A DNA stretch of 64,000 bases, taken from assembly GCA_030431455.1 (NCBI GenBank), contig JAUIJE010000021.1, forward strand, positions 37,127 through 101,126. Reading direction: 5' to 3'. The position numbers and the translations under genes are program-made. This DNA is from a bacterium (GTDB lineage: Bacteria; Myxococcota; UBA727; JAUIJE01). Each line of letters opens with the position of its first letter. The first letter of the stretch is position 1. Positions 1 through 8,275 of this stretch are shown here, piece after piece. The notes under the pieces are model-generated. The model did not search any database. It was not told the origin of the DNA and saw nothing but the letters and a program-made list of their open reading frames with translations.

Positions 1-1
1 G

Positions 2-151
2 CGCATCGCCCACGTCGTGCGCGCCCCCGAGATGGCGGCCCAGCTGCAAAAGACCTACGACGAGCTCGGCTACCCCGACCTCTACGGCACCTTCACCGAC
101 CCGGTTCCCGCGCGCACCTTCCTCGCCGGCACCCCCGCGGGAGACGACTGA
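2..151 (+). CDS. 3' end of an unidentified gene (partial)
   Basis: An open frame enters from the left edge and ends at a TGA one base before the next start codon; 49 residues are visible, with third-position GC typical of the window. The tail (RIAHVVRAPEMAAQLQ...) shows no motif I recognise. The one-base gap to the phospholipase D-like gene suggests translational coupling and a shared transcript. Nothing more can be said without the upstream sequence. Confidence 0.6.
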   Translation, partial: RIAHVVRAPEMAAQLQKTYDELGYPDLYGTFTDPVPARTFLAGTPAGDD

Positions 152-152
152 C

Positions 153-1583
153 ATGAAACTGCAACGCCCCCAGACGAGCATCCGCTCCAACGAGATCAAA
201 CAACCCGCCGCCCCCGAGGTCAAAAATGACCCCAAGCTGGTGCCGGCCGAGACCAAGAAGACCAAGCCCGCGGTCACCGATGAGATGACCCAGGGCCAAG
301 GCGCCGCCGACGTGCCGTCGGCCGCGATGAGCGGGGTGAAGGCCTCGACCCCGTTGCACGGCGCGTTCCTCGACTTCGACCCCACCGACGCGGCGGTGGA
401 TCGGGTGATGGAGCTGTTCCAAAAAGGGTCGGTGTCCGAGGCCGACCTCGTCAACGTGCACAAGGCCACCAGCACCAACGACATCAACCTGCTCGTCGAC
501 GGCCCCGCCGCGTTCGAACAGATCTTTGAGTCGGTGGCCAACGCCCAAGAGTCGATCAACATCAGCTACTACATCTTCGCCGACGACGAGACCGGCCAGA
601 AGTTTGCCCAGCTCCTCGCCGACGCGGTGGAGCGCGGGGTCGAGGTCAACATGACCGTCGACGGCATCGGCTCGGTGCAGATGCCCGGCAGCCCCCAGCG
701 CAAGATCATCAACCAGCTGGCCGACGCGGGGGTCAACATCCTCCGCAACCACCTGTTCGATCTCACCCGCGACGGCGGTCAGATCCTCAACCACCCCGAC
801 CACCGCAAGTTGGTGATCGTCGACGGCAAAGAGGCCTTCACCGGCGGCATGAACGTCGCCAACCACTACATGGACGAGTACCACGACCTGATGATCAAGG
901 TCGCGGGCCCGGCGGTGCGGCAAATCCAGGCCGAGTTCCTCACCGGGTTCATGCACCTCGGGGGCAAGATCGACAACCACGCCAAGACCGAAGAGGAGCT
1001 TCGCGCGCGGTTCTTCCCCAAAGCCCCCACCGGCGACAAGGCCGCGGGCAGCACCAAGGCCCGGGTCATCCAGTCCATCCCCGGGGAGCACGCGCAGATC
1101 TTCGACACCTATCTCGAGATGATCGCGTCGGCGAAAAAAGAGATCCTCATCGAGAACCCCTACTGCACCAACCCCGAGATCCAAGACGCGCTCATCGACG
1201 CGGCCAACCGCGGGGTGGACGTGAAGGTGGTGTTGCCGGGCGAGAGCGACCACGGCTTTTCGCACCTCGCGGCCAAGTCGAAGTACCCGAAGATGCTCGA
1301 GGCCGGCGTCGAGATCTATGAATACCCGGGCTTCAACCACGGCAAGGCGATGGTGGTCGACGGCGAGCGCGCCACCATCGGCAGCTCCAACCTCGACGAT
1401 GTCGCCCTCCGGCACATCTACGAGCTCAACGTCGTCATCGACGACAAAGACGTGGCCCAGGACATGAAAAAGCGCATCTTCGACATCGACATCCCCAAGT
1501 CGAAGCCGATGAAGGCCGAAGAGATCACCACCCTCGAGCGGTTGAGCGGCGCCTTCTTCAACCTCTTCCATGACATTATTTGA
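153..1583 (+). CDS. phospholipase D-like / cardiolipin synthase family protein
   Basis: A 476-residue protein with two HKD motifs: HRKLVIVD at residues 217-224, followed by GGMN, and HGKAMVVD at about residue 396, followed by GSSN. Two HxKx4D sites in one chain are diagnostic of the PLD superfamily, in which the two histidines form one phosphodiester-transferring active site. Size and spacing resemble bacterial cardiolipin synthases, which condense phosphatidylglycerol, but no clear N-terminal membrane segments are visible. The first ~100 residues are charged and low in complexity (Lys/Glu/Ala/Pro). It could therefore be a soluble or secreted phospholipase-like enzyme. The start is chosen because the ATG follows the upstream stop by one base and has a GGGAG about 10 nt before it. 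A strong terminator follows the stop. Confidence 0.85.
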   Translation: MKLQRPQTSIRSNEIKQPAAPEVKNDPKLVPAETKKTKPAVTDEMTQGQGAADVPSAAMSGVKASTPLHGAFLDFDPTDAAVDRVMELFQKGSVSEADLVNVHKATSTNDINLLVDGPAAFEQIFESVANAQESINISYYIFADDETGQKFAQLLADAVERGVEVNMTVDGIGSVQMPGSPQRKIINQLADAGVNILRNHLFDLTRDGGQILNHPDHRKLVIVDGKEAFTGGMNVANHYMDEYHDLMIKVAGPAVRQIQAEFLTGFMHLGGKIDNHAKTEEELRARFFPKAPTGDKAAGSTKARVIQSIPGEHAQIFDTYLEMIASAKKEILIENPYCTNPEIQDALIDAANRGVDVKVVLPGESDHGFSHLAAKSKYPKMLEAGVEIYEYPGFNHGKAMVVDGERATIGSSNLDDVALRHIYELNVVIDDKDVAQDMKKRIFDIDIPKSKPMKAEEITTLERLSGAFFNLFHDII

Positions 1584-1598
1584 GCCTCTGACGGCAAC

Positions 1599-1632
1599 AA
1601 AAAAAAGGCCCGCGCGATGCGGGCCTTTTTTT
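1599..1632. terminator. bidirectional intrinsic terminator
   Basis: A perfect 7-bp stem GGCCCGC/GCGGGCC with a 5-nt loop is flanked by eight A on the left and seven T on the right, so it has a U-run in both directions. It lies between the converging phospholipase D-like gene and the methyltransferase-like gene and probably serves both. Confidence 0.9.
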
Positions 1633-1678
1633 GTGGAGAGCGTCCGATGCCGGCGCCTCCTCGTCGAGCACGAGCGGG

Positions 1679-2707
1679 TCAGGACGGCTTTTTGAAGCGA
1701 AGGGTCATGCGGTCGCTTTCGCCGATGGCCTCGTACTTGGCGCGGTCCGTGTCGCCCAGACGCAGCACCGGCGGCAAGGTCCACACCCCGTCCTTGTAGT
1801 CCTTGGTGTCCGCTGCATTGGCATTGATTTCCGACGTCTCCTCGAGCTCGAAGCCGGCGGCGGTGACTTTTTTGATCAACCAGTCCTGGGCCAGGTATCC
1901 ACTGTCCGCGGTGTCCTCGCCCTGGGTGCCTTCCTTCGCCCGGTGCTGCACCACCCCGAAGGTGCCCCCCGGCTTGAGCACATCGAACACCGACGCCACG
2001 TAGGCGTCGAAATTGCCCCCCCGCTGCCAGTTGTGCATCTCGCGGATCGCGACCACGAGGTCGGCCGAGCCCGGCGGGCCGATCTGGAGCGGGCCGTCCT
2101 GCAGCACGAAGGTCTTGGCGTTGCCGTACAGCTCGGGTTGCCGCTGCAGCAGCGCTTGTTGGCGCGCGGCGTAGACCGAGCGCATCGAGGCCGGGTCGGT
2201 GGCGGGATCGAAGGTGCCGATCACCAGCTGCCCTTTTTGCGCCACCACCGGGGCGATGATCTCCGTGTACCAACCGCCGCCGGCCCCCATCTCCACCACC
2301 GTGCTCTCCGGGGTCAGCCCGAAGAACATCAAGGTCTCGGTGGGGTGGCGGAAACCGTCCCGGGCCCGGTGCTCGTCTTTGCGGTGGGCGCCCGCCACCG
2401 CGGCCGCGATCGCGGCCTCGGCGCTGTCGTGCTCGGCCTCGACCAACGTCTTCATCGCCGCGCGCACCTCGGGCGTCATCAACGCGTCGGCGGCGGCGAA
2501 CTCGGCGGGCAACGCCTCGCGCGCGAGCTCCACCCGCGACTTCGCGGGGGCCTCCTCGGCGGGGGCCGCGTCGGCGGCGGCGGCTTCGTCGGTGGGAGGC
2601 GGGTCATCGATCTCGGCCGCATCGTTGCTGCTGCACGCGACCGCCGCGCCGAGCAGCGAGACGGCCACGCCGGTGACCAAAGGACGAACAAAGACAGAAC
2701 GGGTCAT
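1679..2707 (-). CDS. lipoprotein with class I methyltransferase-like domain
   Basis: 342 residues. The N-terminus is a lipoprotein signal peptide with Cys25 as the predicted acylated residue (AAVAC), followed by an acidic, Ala-rich linker. The body carries a Rossmann-type SAM motif I (VVEMGAGGGWYTE, near residues 138-150) and the general look of the 'predicted methyltransferase' family that is often exported. The substrate is unknown, and whether an extracytoplasmic protein of this kind sees SAM is unclear. An in-frame GTG lies two codons upstream, but the ATG at 2707 is preferred because GGAG lies about 6 nt before it. The gene converges on the terminator at 1599-1632. Confidence 0.8.
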   Translation of the reverse strand: MTRSVFVRPLVTGVAVSLLGAAVACSSNDAAEIDDPPPTDEAAAADAAPAEEAPAKSRVELAREALPAEFAAADALMTPEVRAAMKTLVEAEHDSAEAAIAAAVAGAHRKDEHRARDGFRHPTETLMFFGLTPESTVVEMGAGGGWYTEIIAPVVAQKGQLVIGTFDPATDPASMRSVYAARQQALLQRQPELYGNAKTFVLQDGPLQIGPPGSADLVVAIREMHNWQRGGNFDAYVASVFDVLKPGGTFGVVQHRAKEGTQGEDTADSGYLAQDWLIKKVTAAGFELEETSEINANAADTKDYKDGVWTLPPVLRLGDTDRAKYEAIGESDRMTLRFKKPS

Positions 2708-2908
2708 ACACACTCCAAGGAAAACGATGGCGTCAACAAACCACAGGTGACGGCGGCGAACACAACCGTCAAGCCGGGGCCGACCTTCCCACCGGGGTGT
2801 TTTTTCGGAAAATGTGTGCAGGCCAGGGCGCCCCTCAAGAACAAAGAGGCCGTGCGCCCGCCAGGGCCACGACGAGCGCCCGAGCGGGCGGGCGTCTCGT
2901 CGGCGGAC

Positions 2909-4114
2909 CTAGGGCGCCAGGCGCCCCAGCGTGGGGAGCACGTCCTGCAACAAGAACGCGACGTGTTGTTCTTGCCAGTCCGCTTGGTTCACGCTGCCGA
3001 CCAAGACCGCGTCGTGCGCGGGCACGTAGTAGGCCCAGGCCCCGGTCGCCCCCGAGTGGCCGACCATGTCCGGCAAAAAGCCGAGGCCAAACACCACGCC
3101 CCCGGGTCGGATGTGCCAGGTGCACAGGCTGACGTCGATGCCGCGGTGCATCGCGTTCTCTGTGCGCGGGGCCGCGAAGTCCTCAAATGACACCGGATCG
3201 CCATCGACCAGCGCGCGCACCAGGGTCACCAGGTCGGCCAATGTCGTGTACAGCCCACCCCCGGCCTGGTCCGCGCTCATCGACGGGCGCGCGGTCACCC
3301 GCACCCCGCCCACCCAGGCGTCGGCGGGGGCCACCGCGCCCGCGGGCGCAGGCTCGAACGCGTGGTACCAAGTCTGGTCCATGCCGTACCGGTCGATCAC
3401 CCGCTCCCGCACCACCTCGAAAAAGGCCCGGCCGGTGACCGCCTCGAGGACCATGCCGAGCAGGTCGTAGTTGGTGTCGGCGTACATAAAACGTTCGCCG
3501 GGGCCGCCCACCGGGGCGAAGTGCGCGCGGGTGTAGTCGAGCATGTCCGCCCGGGTCCAGGTCCGGTCCGGCTCGTCCACCAACAACGCAAAGACATTGG
3601 GCGCGCCGTCCGCGCTCGGTCCCGAGAAGTAGTCGGGCAACCCCGAGCGGTGGCCGAGCAGCATCGCCACCGTGATGTGCGAAAGCGCGGCGTCGCCGCC
3701 CACCACCGGCAGGCCCGCGACCTGGTCCGGCGGCACCCAGCGGGTGAGGCCGTCGTCGAGCGAGAGCGCGCCCTCCTTGACCAGCCCCATCACCGCGGTG
3801 GCGACCAAGAGCTTGCCGATGCTGGCGGACAAAAACGGGGTCTGGGCGGTCATCTTGCGCCCGCTCTCGTCCGCGACCCCCGCGGCCCAATGTCCCTGGA
3901 CCCCCAGCCCAGGGGCGTCCACCGCCATCGCCGCCCCGTGCACGGCCTCATCATCCGCCACCGCGTCGCGCAACGCCGATTCCCAGGCCCCGGCCGCTTC
4001 GGGGGCGGTGAGGTGGCCACACCCCGCGCCCAGGAGCACAACCAACCCCGCGCCCAGGGCCTTGTCCTGGACAAAACCCGCGACGGACCGAATGTGAGTA
4101 TTACTTACTTTCAT
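2909..4114 (-). CDS. beta-lactamase-fold serine hydrolase lipoprotein (class C/ PBP-like)
   Basis: About 401 residues, with an N-terminal lipoprotein-like signal (VLLGAGC, Cys at about 32). The nucleophile motif SxxK appears as SIGK (Ser98-Lys101) after a FLSAS context, and YADTN fits the YxN motif of the class C beta-lactamase/DD-peptidase/esterase family. The natural substrate could be peptidoglycan, a D-amino peptide or an ester. It is divergent from a TetR-type gene with a 6-6-6 palindrome in between, so repression by that regulator is likely. The start is uncertain: the ATG at 4114 lies inside the palindrome and has no clear ribosome binding site, and the reading frame stays open a further 20 codons upstream. 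Confidence 0.8.
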   Translation of the reverse strand: MKVSNTHIRSVAGFVQDKALGAGLVVLLGAGCGHLTAPEAAGAWESALRDAVADDEAVHGAAMAVDAPGLGVQGHWAAGVADESGRKMTAQTPFLSASIGKLLVATAVMGLVKEGALSLDDGLTRWVPPDQVAGLPVVGGDAALSHITVAMLLGHRSGLPDYFSGPSADGAPNVFALLVDEPDRTWTRADMLDYTRAHFAPVGGPGERFMYADTNYDLLGMVLEAVTGRAFFEVVRERVIDRYGMDQTWYHAFEPAPAGAVAPADAWVGGVRVTARPSMSADQAGGGLYTTLADLVTLVRALVDGDPVSFEDFAAPRTENAMHRGIDVSLCTWHIRPGGVVFGLGFLPDMVGHSGATGAWAYYVPAHDAVLVGSVNQADWQEQHVAFLLQDVLPTLGRLAP

Positions 4115-4125
4115 GTAAGTGACAC
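4098..4125. promoter_or_regulatory. palindromic operator between hydrolase and TetR genes
   Basis: ACTTAC-TTTCAT-GTAAGT at 4103-4120 is a perfect 6-bp inverted repeat with a 6-bp centre, extended by partial symmetry (GT.T. / .ACAC) to about 28 bp. This size and its position between a TetR-family gene and its divergent neighbour fit an autoregulatory TetR operator. The match is by form and place; the regulator's true site is not known. Confidence 0.65.
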
Positions 4126-4164
4126 TAAGATTGATCCGCGACCCGGTCAAGGGTACACCCCGGC

Positions 4165-4767
4165 ATGGCCACAAAACGCGCCTACCACCACGGCGAGCTG
4201 CGCCGGGCCCTGCTCGACGAAGCCCGCCGGGTCATCGCCCAAGACGGGATTGAAGCGGTCAAGACCAACCACCTGGCCGCGGCCCTCGGCGTGTCCAGCG
4301 CCGCGCCCTTCCGCCATTTCGCGAGCCGGGACGCGTTGCTCGTGGCCCTCGCCGAAGAGGGCGCGGCCCATCTCATCGAGACCATGAACGCCGCCGCCGC
4401 CGGCCACGAAGACCCGCTGGAGGCCCACCGGGCCCGCGGGGTGGCCTATGTGCGGTTCGCGGTCGAGCAGCCCGCGTATTTTCGCCTCCTCAGCCGGCGC
4501 GACATTGTGGGCCAATCCACCCAAATTCAGGACTTGGCCGCGCAAAACCTCGCATTGATGGAGCAGGTCCTCGGCGCGGCGCAAAAGGGCGCGGCCAGCC
4601 CCGCGGTGGCACGCCGTTCGGCCGGGGTGCTCGCGGCCCAGGCCCTGACTTACGGTCTCGCGCGCATGATCACCGATGGCCTGCTGGGCGAAATCACCCC
4701 CTCACAGGCAGAGACATTGGCCCATGAGCTCACCGAGGTGCTCGGTCCCGGTCTGGCCGGGGATTGA
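4165..4767 (+). CDS. TetR/AcrR-family transcriptional regulator
   Basis: 200 residues. The N-terminal helix-turn-helix is typical: YHHGELRRALLDEARRVIAQ, then GIEAVKTNHLAAALGVSSAAPFRHF and RDALLVALAEEG, covering about residues 7-60. The C-terminal helical part, with PAYFRLLSRR, resembles the ligand domain of the WHG/TetR_C_33 group. It probably represses the divergent serine hydrolase gene, and perhaps itself, through the palindrome at 4098-4125. The downstream desaturase gene, read in the same direction 118 bp later, could also be under its control, since TetR regulators of lipid genes are common, but that is inference. The ligand is unknown. Confidence 0.9.
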   Translation: MATKRAYHHGELRRALLDEARRVIAQDGIEAVKTNHLAAALGVSSAAPFRHFASRDALLVALAEEGAAHLIETMNAAAAGHEDPLEAHRARGVAYVRFAVEQPAYFRLLSRRDIVGQSTQIQDLAAQNLALMEQVLGAAQKGAASPAVARRSAGVLAAQALTYGLARMITDGLLGEITPSQAETLAHELTEVLGPGLAGD

Positions 4768-4885
4768 ACAGGTTTTTGTGGCTCGTTTTCCGACGACATT
4801 TTGTGACCGGGCGATGACAAGTTCGGTGTTACGGTGACTCATCGCGATCAGGGGTGGTTGCGTTCCAAACAAAGAAAGCAAGCCC

Positions 4886-5968
4886 ATGACTGACGTCGCA
4901 TCCGCCTCCCCGGCGAAGAATCTCCCCGACCATACAGATTGGCAAAAGAAGGTCGCGCCGTTTCGTCGGCCGGACTGGCGCCGCAGCGTGTTTCAGTTGG
5001 TCACGACCTGGAGCGCTCTCGCGGCTACGTTCGCGCTCGCATTGTATGGACTCGAGCACAGCGTCTGGTTGACCGTGCTCGCCGACCTGATGCTCGCCGG
5101 GACCATCGTGCGGTTGTTTGTGCTGCAGCATGATTGTGGCCACGGCTCGTTCTTCGCCTCGCGCCGGGTCAACTTCTGGGTCGGCACGCTGTCGAGCGTG
5201 GTGTTGTTTACGCCCTATGCCGCGTGGGCCCGCGACCACGCGATTCACCACGCCACCACCGGTGACCTCGAGCGGCGCGGCACCGGTGACATCACGGTAT
5301 GGACGGTGGCCGAATACCAAAAGGCCACGCCCCTGGCGCGTTTCGGCTACCGGATGATGCGGTCGGCGTTCGTGATGTTGGTGTTCGGCCCCCTCGCGGT
5401 GTTTGTGGTCGGGCACCGTGTACCTGGCTTCTTCGCCAAGGGCCTCGACCGGCGCGAACAAATCGCGGTGCACTTCACCACCGTTGCGTCGCTTTCCATG
5501 TTTGCGGCCATCATCTACTTTTTCGGCTGGCAGGCGGCGCTGTTCGTGCACGTGCCCGCGTCTCTTATCGCCGCCGCGGGTGGCATTTTTCTCTTCTACG
5601 CCCAACACCAAATTCCCGAGCCCTATTGGGCGCGCCGCCCCGAATGGGACTTCGCCACCGCGTGTCTCGAGGGCAGCAGCCACCTGAAGCTCGGCCCGGT
5701 GTTGCGCTGGTTCACCGGCGACATCGGCATCCATCACCTGCACCACCTCGCCCCCCTCATCCCCAACTACCGCTTGGCCGACTGCCTCGAAGCCAACCCC
5801 CAGCTGTCCGCCCGAACTGTGTATAGCCTGCGCGATGCGTTCGCGAGCTTGCGCCTCAAGCTGTACGACGAAAAACACGGCCGGATGGTCTCCTTCGCCG
5901 AGCTCCCCCGCGTCGACGTCCCCGCCGAGGACGCCCCCCCCGCCGCCGCGGGCACCGCCACCACCTGA
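4886..5968 (+). CDS. membrane fatty acid desaturase-family enzyme
   Basis: 360 residues with the three histidine clusters of the membrane desaturase/hydroxylase superfamily: HDCGH at residues 82-86, HAIHH at 118-122 and HHLHH at 283-287. These bind a di-iron centre. Hydrophobic stretches before the first box, after the second and around residues 190-220 fit the usual four-helix membrane layout. It probably introduces a double bond into a phospholipid acyl chain in the cytoplasmic membrane. Regiospecificity cannot be read from sequence, and related ketolases or hydroxylases share the boxes. The start follows a weak purine-rich stretch (AAAGAAAG). Residues after about 340 are a Pro/Ala-rich tail. 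Confidence 0.9.
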   Translation: MTDVASASPAKNLPDHTDWQKKVAPFRRPDWRRSVFQLVTTWSALAATFALALYGLEHSVWLTVLADLMLAGTIVRLFVLQHDCGHGSFFASRRVNFWVGTLSSVVLFTPYAAWARDHAIHHATTGDLERRGTGDITVWTVAEYQKATPLARFGYRMMRSAFVMLVFGPLAVFVVGHRVPGFFAKGLDRREQIAVHFTTVASLSMFAAIIYFFGWQAALFVHVPASLIAAAGGIFLFYAQHQIPEPYWARRPEWDFATACLEGSSHLKLGPVLRWFTGDIGIHHLHHLAPLIPNYRLADCLEANPQLSARTVYSLRDAFASLRLKLYDEKHGRMVSFAELPRVDVPAEDAPPAAAGTATT

Positions 5969-5977
5969 CCGCAGCAC

Positions 5978-6009
5978 AAAAAAGCCCCCCGTCCGCGAGG
6001 ACGGAGGGC
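5978..6009 (-). terminator. intrinsic terminator for the gene ending at 6069
   Basis: On the minus strand an 11-bp stem (GCCCTCCGTCC/GGACGGGGGGC, one G-U pair) with a 4-nt loop is followed by six T. It lies just beyond the stop of the YD-repeat-like lipoprotein gene and near the end of the converging desaturase gene. The U-run exists only in the minus direction. Confidence 0.85.
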
Positions 6010-6068
6010 CGAAGGCGTCCCGTGGACCGGGCGCGGCGTGACGTCACACCGATCGACGTGTCGTTGTG

Positions 6069-7073
6069 CTACCCGTCGATGCGGAGGTCTTCCGCGGTGG
6101 GCACCGAGAGCACCGTGAGCTCGGCCTCGATGCGGCCATTGGGCGCGCCAGCGAGGTCAAAGAAGCGGCTCGCGGGCACATCGGGGGTGAACACCAGGCC
6201 GGACATCGGACCTTCCGCATAGGTGTAGGTGGTCACGTACTCTGCGGCCGGATGCAAGGTCGTCACCTTCGAGACCAATCCATCTTCATTGTATTCAACG
6301 GTGGTGGTCACATCGTCGTCCGACACCGCTTCGATCAAGCGGCCGACATCGTCGTAGCGGTACGCGATGCTGGTGGTGCGGCTGTCGTCTTCGCCCGAGC
6401 GGGTGGTCTCGATGCTGGCGATGAGGTTGCTGTCGTCGTAGACGATGTCCCGCGCCAACGACTCCTCGGTCTCGGTCTCAAAGATCCAGAAGCCGGCCTC
6501 GGTGAGGGCCGAGCCCTCGACGTGGTCGACGAGCACGTCCTCGTTGTAGTCGTAGTCGAAACCAAGCTCGTAGGTCACGGTGTCGATGTCCACGTTGGCG
6601 TCGTAGCTCGACACAATGTCAGTGGTCTCGTAGCCGAAGTCCAGCTCTACGATCTTGCCTTCGCCCAAACTGTCCCCCTCGACGTGGGTGAGGCGACCGT
6701 CCGCGTCATAGGTGTAGACCAGGGCGATGCTCTCGCCCCCGCGGAACTCCGCCACCGCTTGTTGGATGTCCCCATCGGTGCAGTCGAAGCTCACCCGGCG
6801 CAGGTCCTCGCCGTCGACCGTGGTGTCGAGGTTGGACACGCAGCCTTCCTCGTCGTACCCGACGTCGGTGGTCACGGTCTGGGTGCCATCGTCGGTGGTC
6901 ACCACCAGTTCACTTTGCACCAGTCGTGCGCGGGCGCGGTCGTCGACGTTGGGGAAGGCATCGGTGGGCGGGGGCACCGCTTCGCAGCCGAACAGTCCTA
7001 GGGCTAACGCGCCCCCAGCAAACAGGCTCGTGCGTTGGGTGAAGGCGGTCATGGGATCATTCCAGAATGTCAT
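6069..7073 (-). CDS. lipoprotein with degenerate YD (RHS-like) repeats
   Basis: 334 residues. There is a clear lipoprotein signal (LGLFGC, Cys30). The body has short motifs of the form YxYDxxGRLxxxxxD, for example YTYDADGRLTHVEGD and YRYDDVGRLIEAVSDDD, with other rows such as VEYNEDGLVSKV. These match the YD-repeat pattern of RHS/teneurin beta-shells, but there are too few to build a full shell and no toxin domain is present. The protein is strongly acidic. An upstream in-frame start exists, but the ATG at 7073 has AAAGGAG at proper spacing. Function unknown; a surface or periplasmic binding role is a guess. It ends at its own terminator. Confidence 0.7.
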   Translation of the reverse strand: MTFWNDPMTAFTQRTSLFAGGALALGLFGCEAVPPPTDAFPNVDDRARARLVQSELVVTTDDGTQTVTTDVGYDEEGCVSNLDTTVDGEDLRRVSFDCTDGDIQQAVAEFRGGESIALVYTYDADGRLTHVEGDSLGEGKIVELDFGYETTDIVSSYDANVDIDTVTYELGFDYDYNEDVLVDHVEGSALTEAGFWIFETETEESLARDIVYDDSNLIASIETTRSGEDDSRTTSIAYRYDDVGRLIEAVSDDDVTTTVEYNEDGLVSKVTTLHPAAEYVTTYTYAEGPMSGLVFTPDVPASRFFDLAGAPNGRIEAELTVLSVPTAEDLRIDG

Positions 7074-7230
7074 TGTTTCTCCTTTCGAATGGCGCGTGCG
7101 TGGCGCCTTCGTCGCGGGGTAAGAGTCCAACCTTCGTGCCAAGTGCGCGGCCCCCGGAGCGGCGGGGTGGCGCGCGCCCGCGGGGGCCGGTGGGACGTCA
7201 GATGATCCCGGGTGTTGCGTCTTGTCCCGG

Positions 7231-8136
7231 TCAGGCCGCGGCGCGTCCCCCGGGGTCCCGGTCCTCGTCGCGGGGCGGGTCGTGGTGCACGGTGTGCAGG
7301 ACGCGTTGGGGAAAGGGAATCTCCACCCCGTGCCGGTCGAAGGCGGCTTTGACCCGGCGGCGCAGCTGTCGCTCGGCTTCCCAACGGGAAAGCTGGGCGG
7401 GGTCGGTGCGCACGATCAGGCGCAGGACGATCTCGGAAGAGCCGAAGTCGATCACCCCCTGGGCCTGGGGTTCGTCGTCGACAAGGGCGGCGCGGTCCTG
7501 CTCTTGGGCCCAGGTCTCGCCCACCTCGCGCATCACCTCCAGCGCGTGGTCGATGTCGGTGTTGTACGCGACCCCCACCGCCACCGTGGCGCGCACCCAT
7601 TCGCGGTTGTGGTTGGCCACGGTGACGATTTCGCCGTTGGGGATGTACCACAGGGCCCCGTCGAAATCGCGCACCCGGGTGCGGCGCAAGCCGATGGCCT
7701 CGACGTAGCCCGCCTTGTCGAGGATCTCGACGTAGTCGCCGACCTCGATGACACCGTCGAAGATGAGGAAAAAGCCGCTGATCACATCCTTGACCAGGCT
7801 CTGGGCGCCAAAGCCGATGGCCAAGCCCAAGATCCCGGCGCCGGCCAGCAATCCACTGACATTGATGCCCATCTGGCCCATGGCCATGATGACCCCGATG
7901 GTGAACACCACAAAGAACACCCCCGACTTGATCAGCGGGCCCAATGTGTCTTTGTTGTGGGCGGGCATCCGCTGGAAGGTGCCCGCGGCCATCCGCGACA
8001 ACACCCGGCCCAGCGCATACGACACCAGGACGATGAGCAGACCGAGCCCGACATCGAACACCATGTCGAACAGGTTCTGCTGGAAAAACGAGTTGAACGC
8101 TTCCTCGACGCTGACGTCGGTGCTGTCCGGGGCCAT
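7231..8136 (-). CDS. MscS-family mechanosensitive channel
   Basis: 301 residues. There are three N-terminal hydrophobic segments (about 22-45, 65-88 and 93-118), the third being the Gly/Ala-rich pore helix (GLLAGAGILGLAIGFGAQSLVKD) continuing into SGFFLIFDG. This is followed by the beta domain (GDYVEI, RRTRVRDFDGALWYIPNGEI) and an alpha/beta C-terminal domain. The length is near that of E. coli MscS (286). The role is release of osmolytes across the inner membrane on hypo-osmotic shock. The start has AAGGAG 5 nt upstream. The last ~25 residues are charged and Pro-rich and extend past the usual end. Confidence 0.93.
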   Translation of the reverse strand: MAPDSTDVSVEEAFNSFFQQNLFDMVFDVGLGLLIVLVSYALGRVLSRMAAGTFQRMPAHNKDTLGPLIKSGVFFVVFTIGVIMAMGQMGINVSGLLAGAGILGLAIGFGAQSLVKDVISGFFLIFDGVIEVGDYVEILDKAGYVEAIGLRRTRVRDFDGALWYIPNGEIVTVANHNREWVRATVAVGVAYNTDIDHALEVMREVGETWAQEQDRAALVDDEPQAQGVIDFGSSEIVLRLIVRTDPAQLSRWEAERQLRRRVKAAFDRHGVEIPFPQRVLHTVHHDPPRDEDRDPGGRAAA

Positions 8137-8275
8137 ACGAACTCCTTGAAGCCGAAATGGGCGTCAAGAGTGCGAAGGTCGTGCCACACCGCGATCCGCG
8201 CGCCAGGCCGCGCCGCGCGTGCGCCCCCGGCGCCATCCTGCCCCGGTGGGGCAGATCGTCACGGTGCGCGCCCGG

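Noticed and set aside
93..2273. 726-codon minus-strand open frame
   Set aside because: A high-GC shadow of the phospholipase D-like and methyltransferase-like genes; no signal, motif or ribosome binding site, and it crosses a strong terminator.
6069..7073. RHS toxin
   Set aside because: Too few YD repeats, no core RHS motif and no C-terminal toxin domain.
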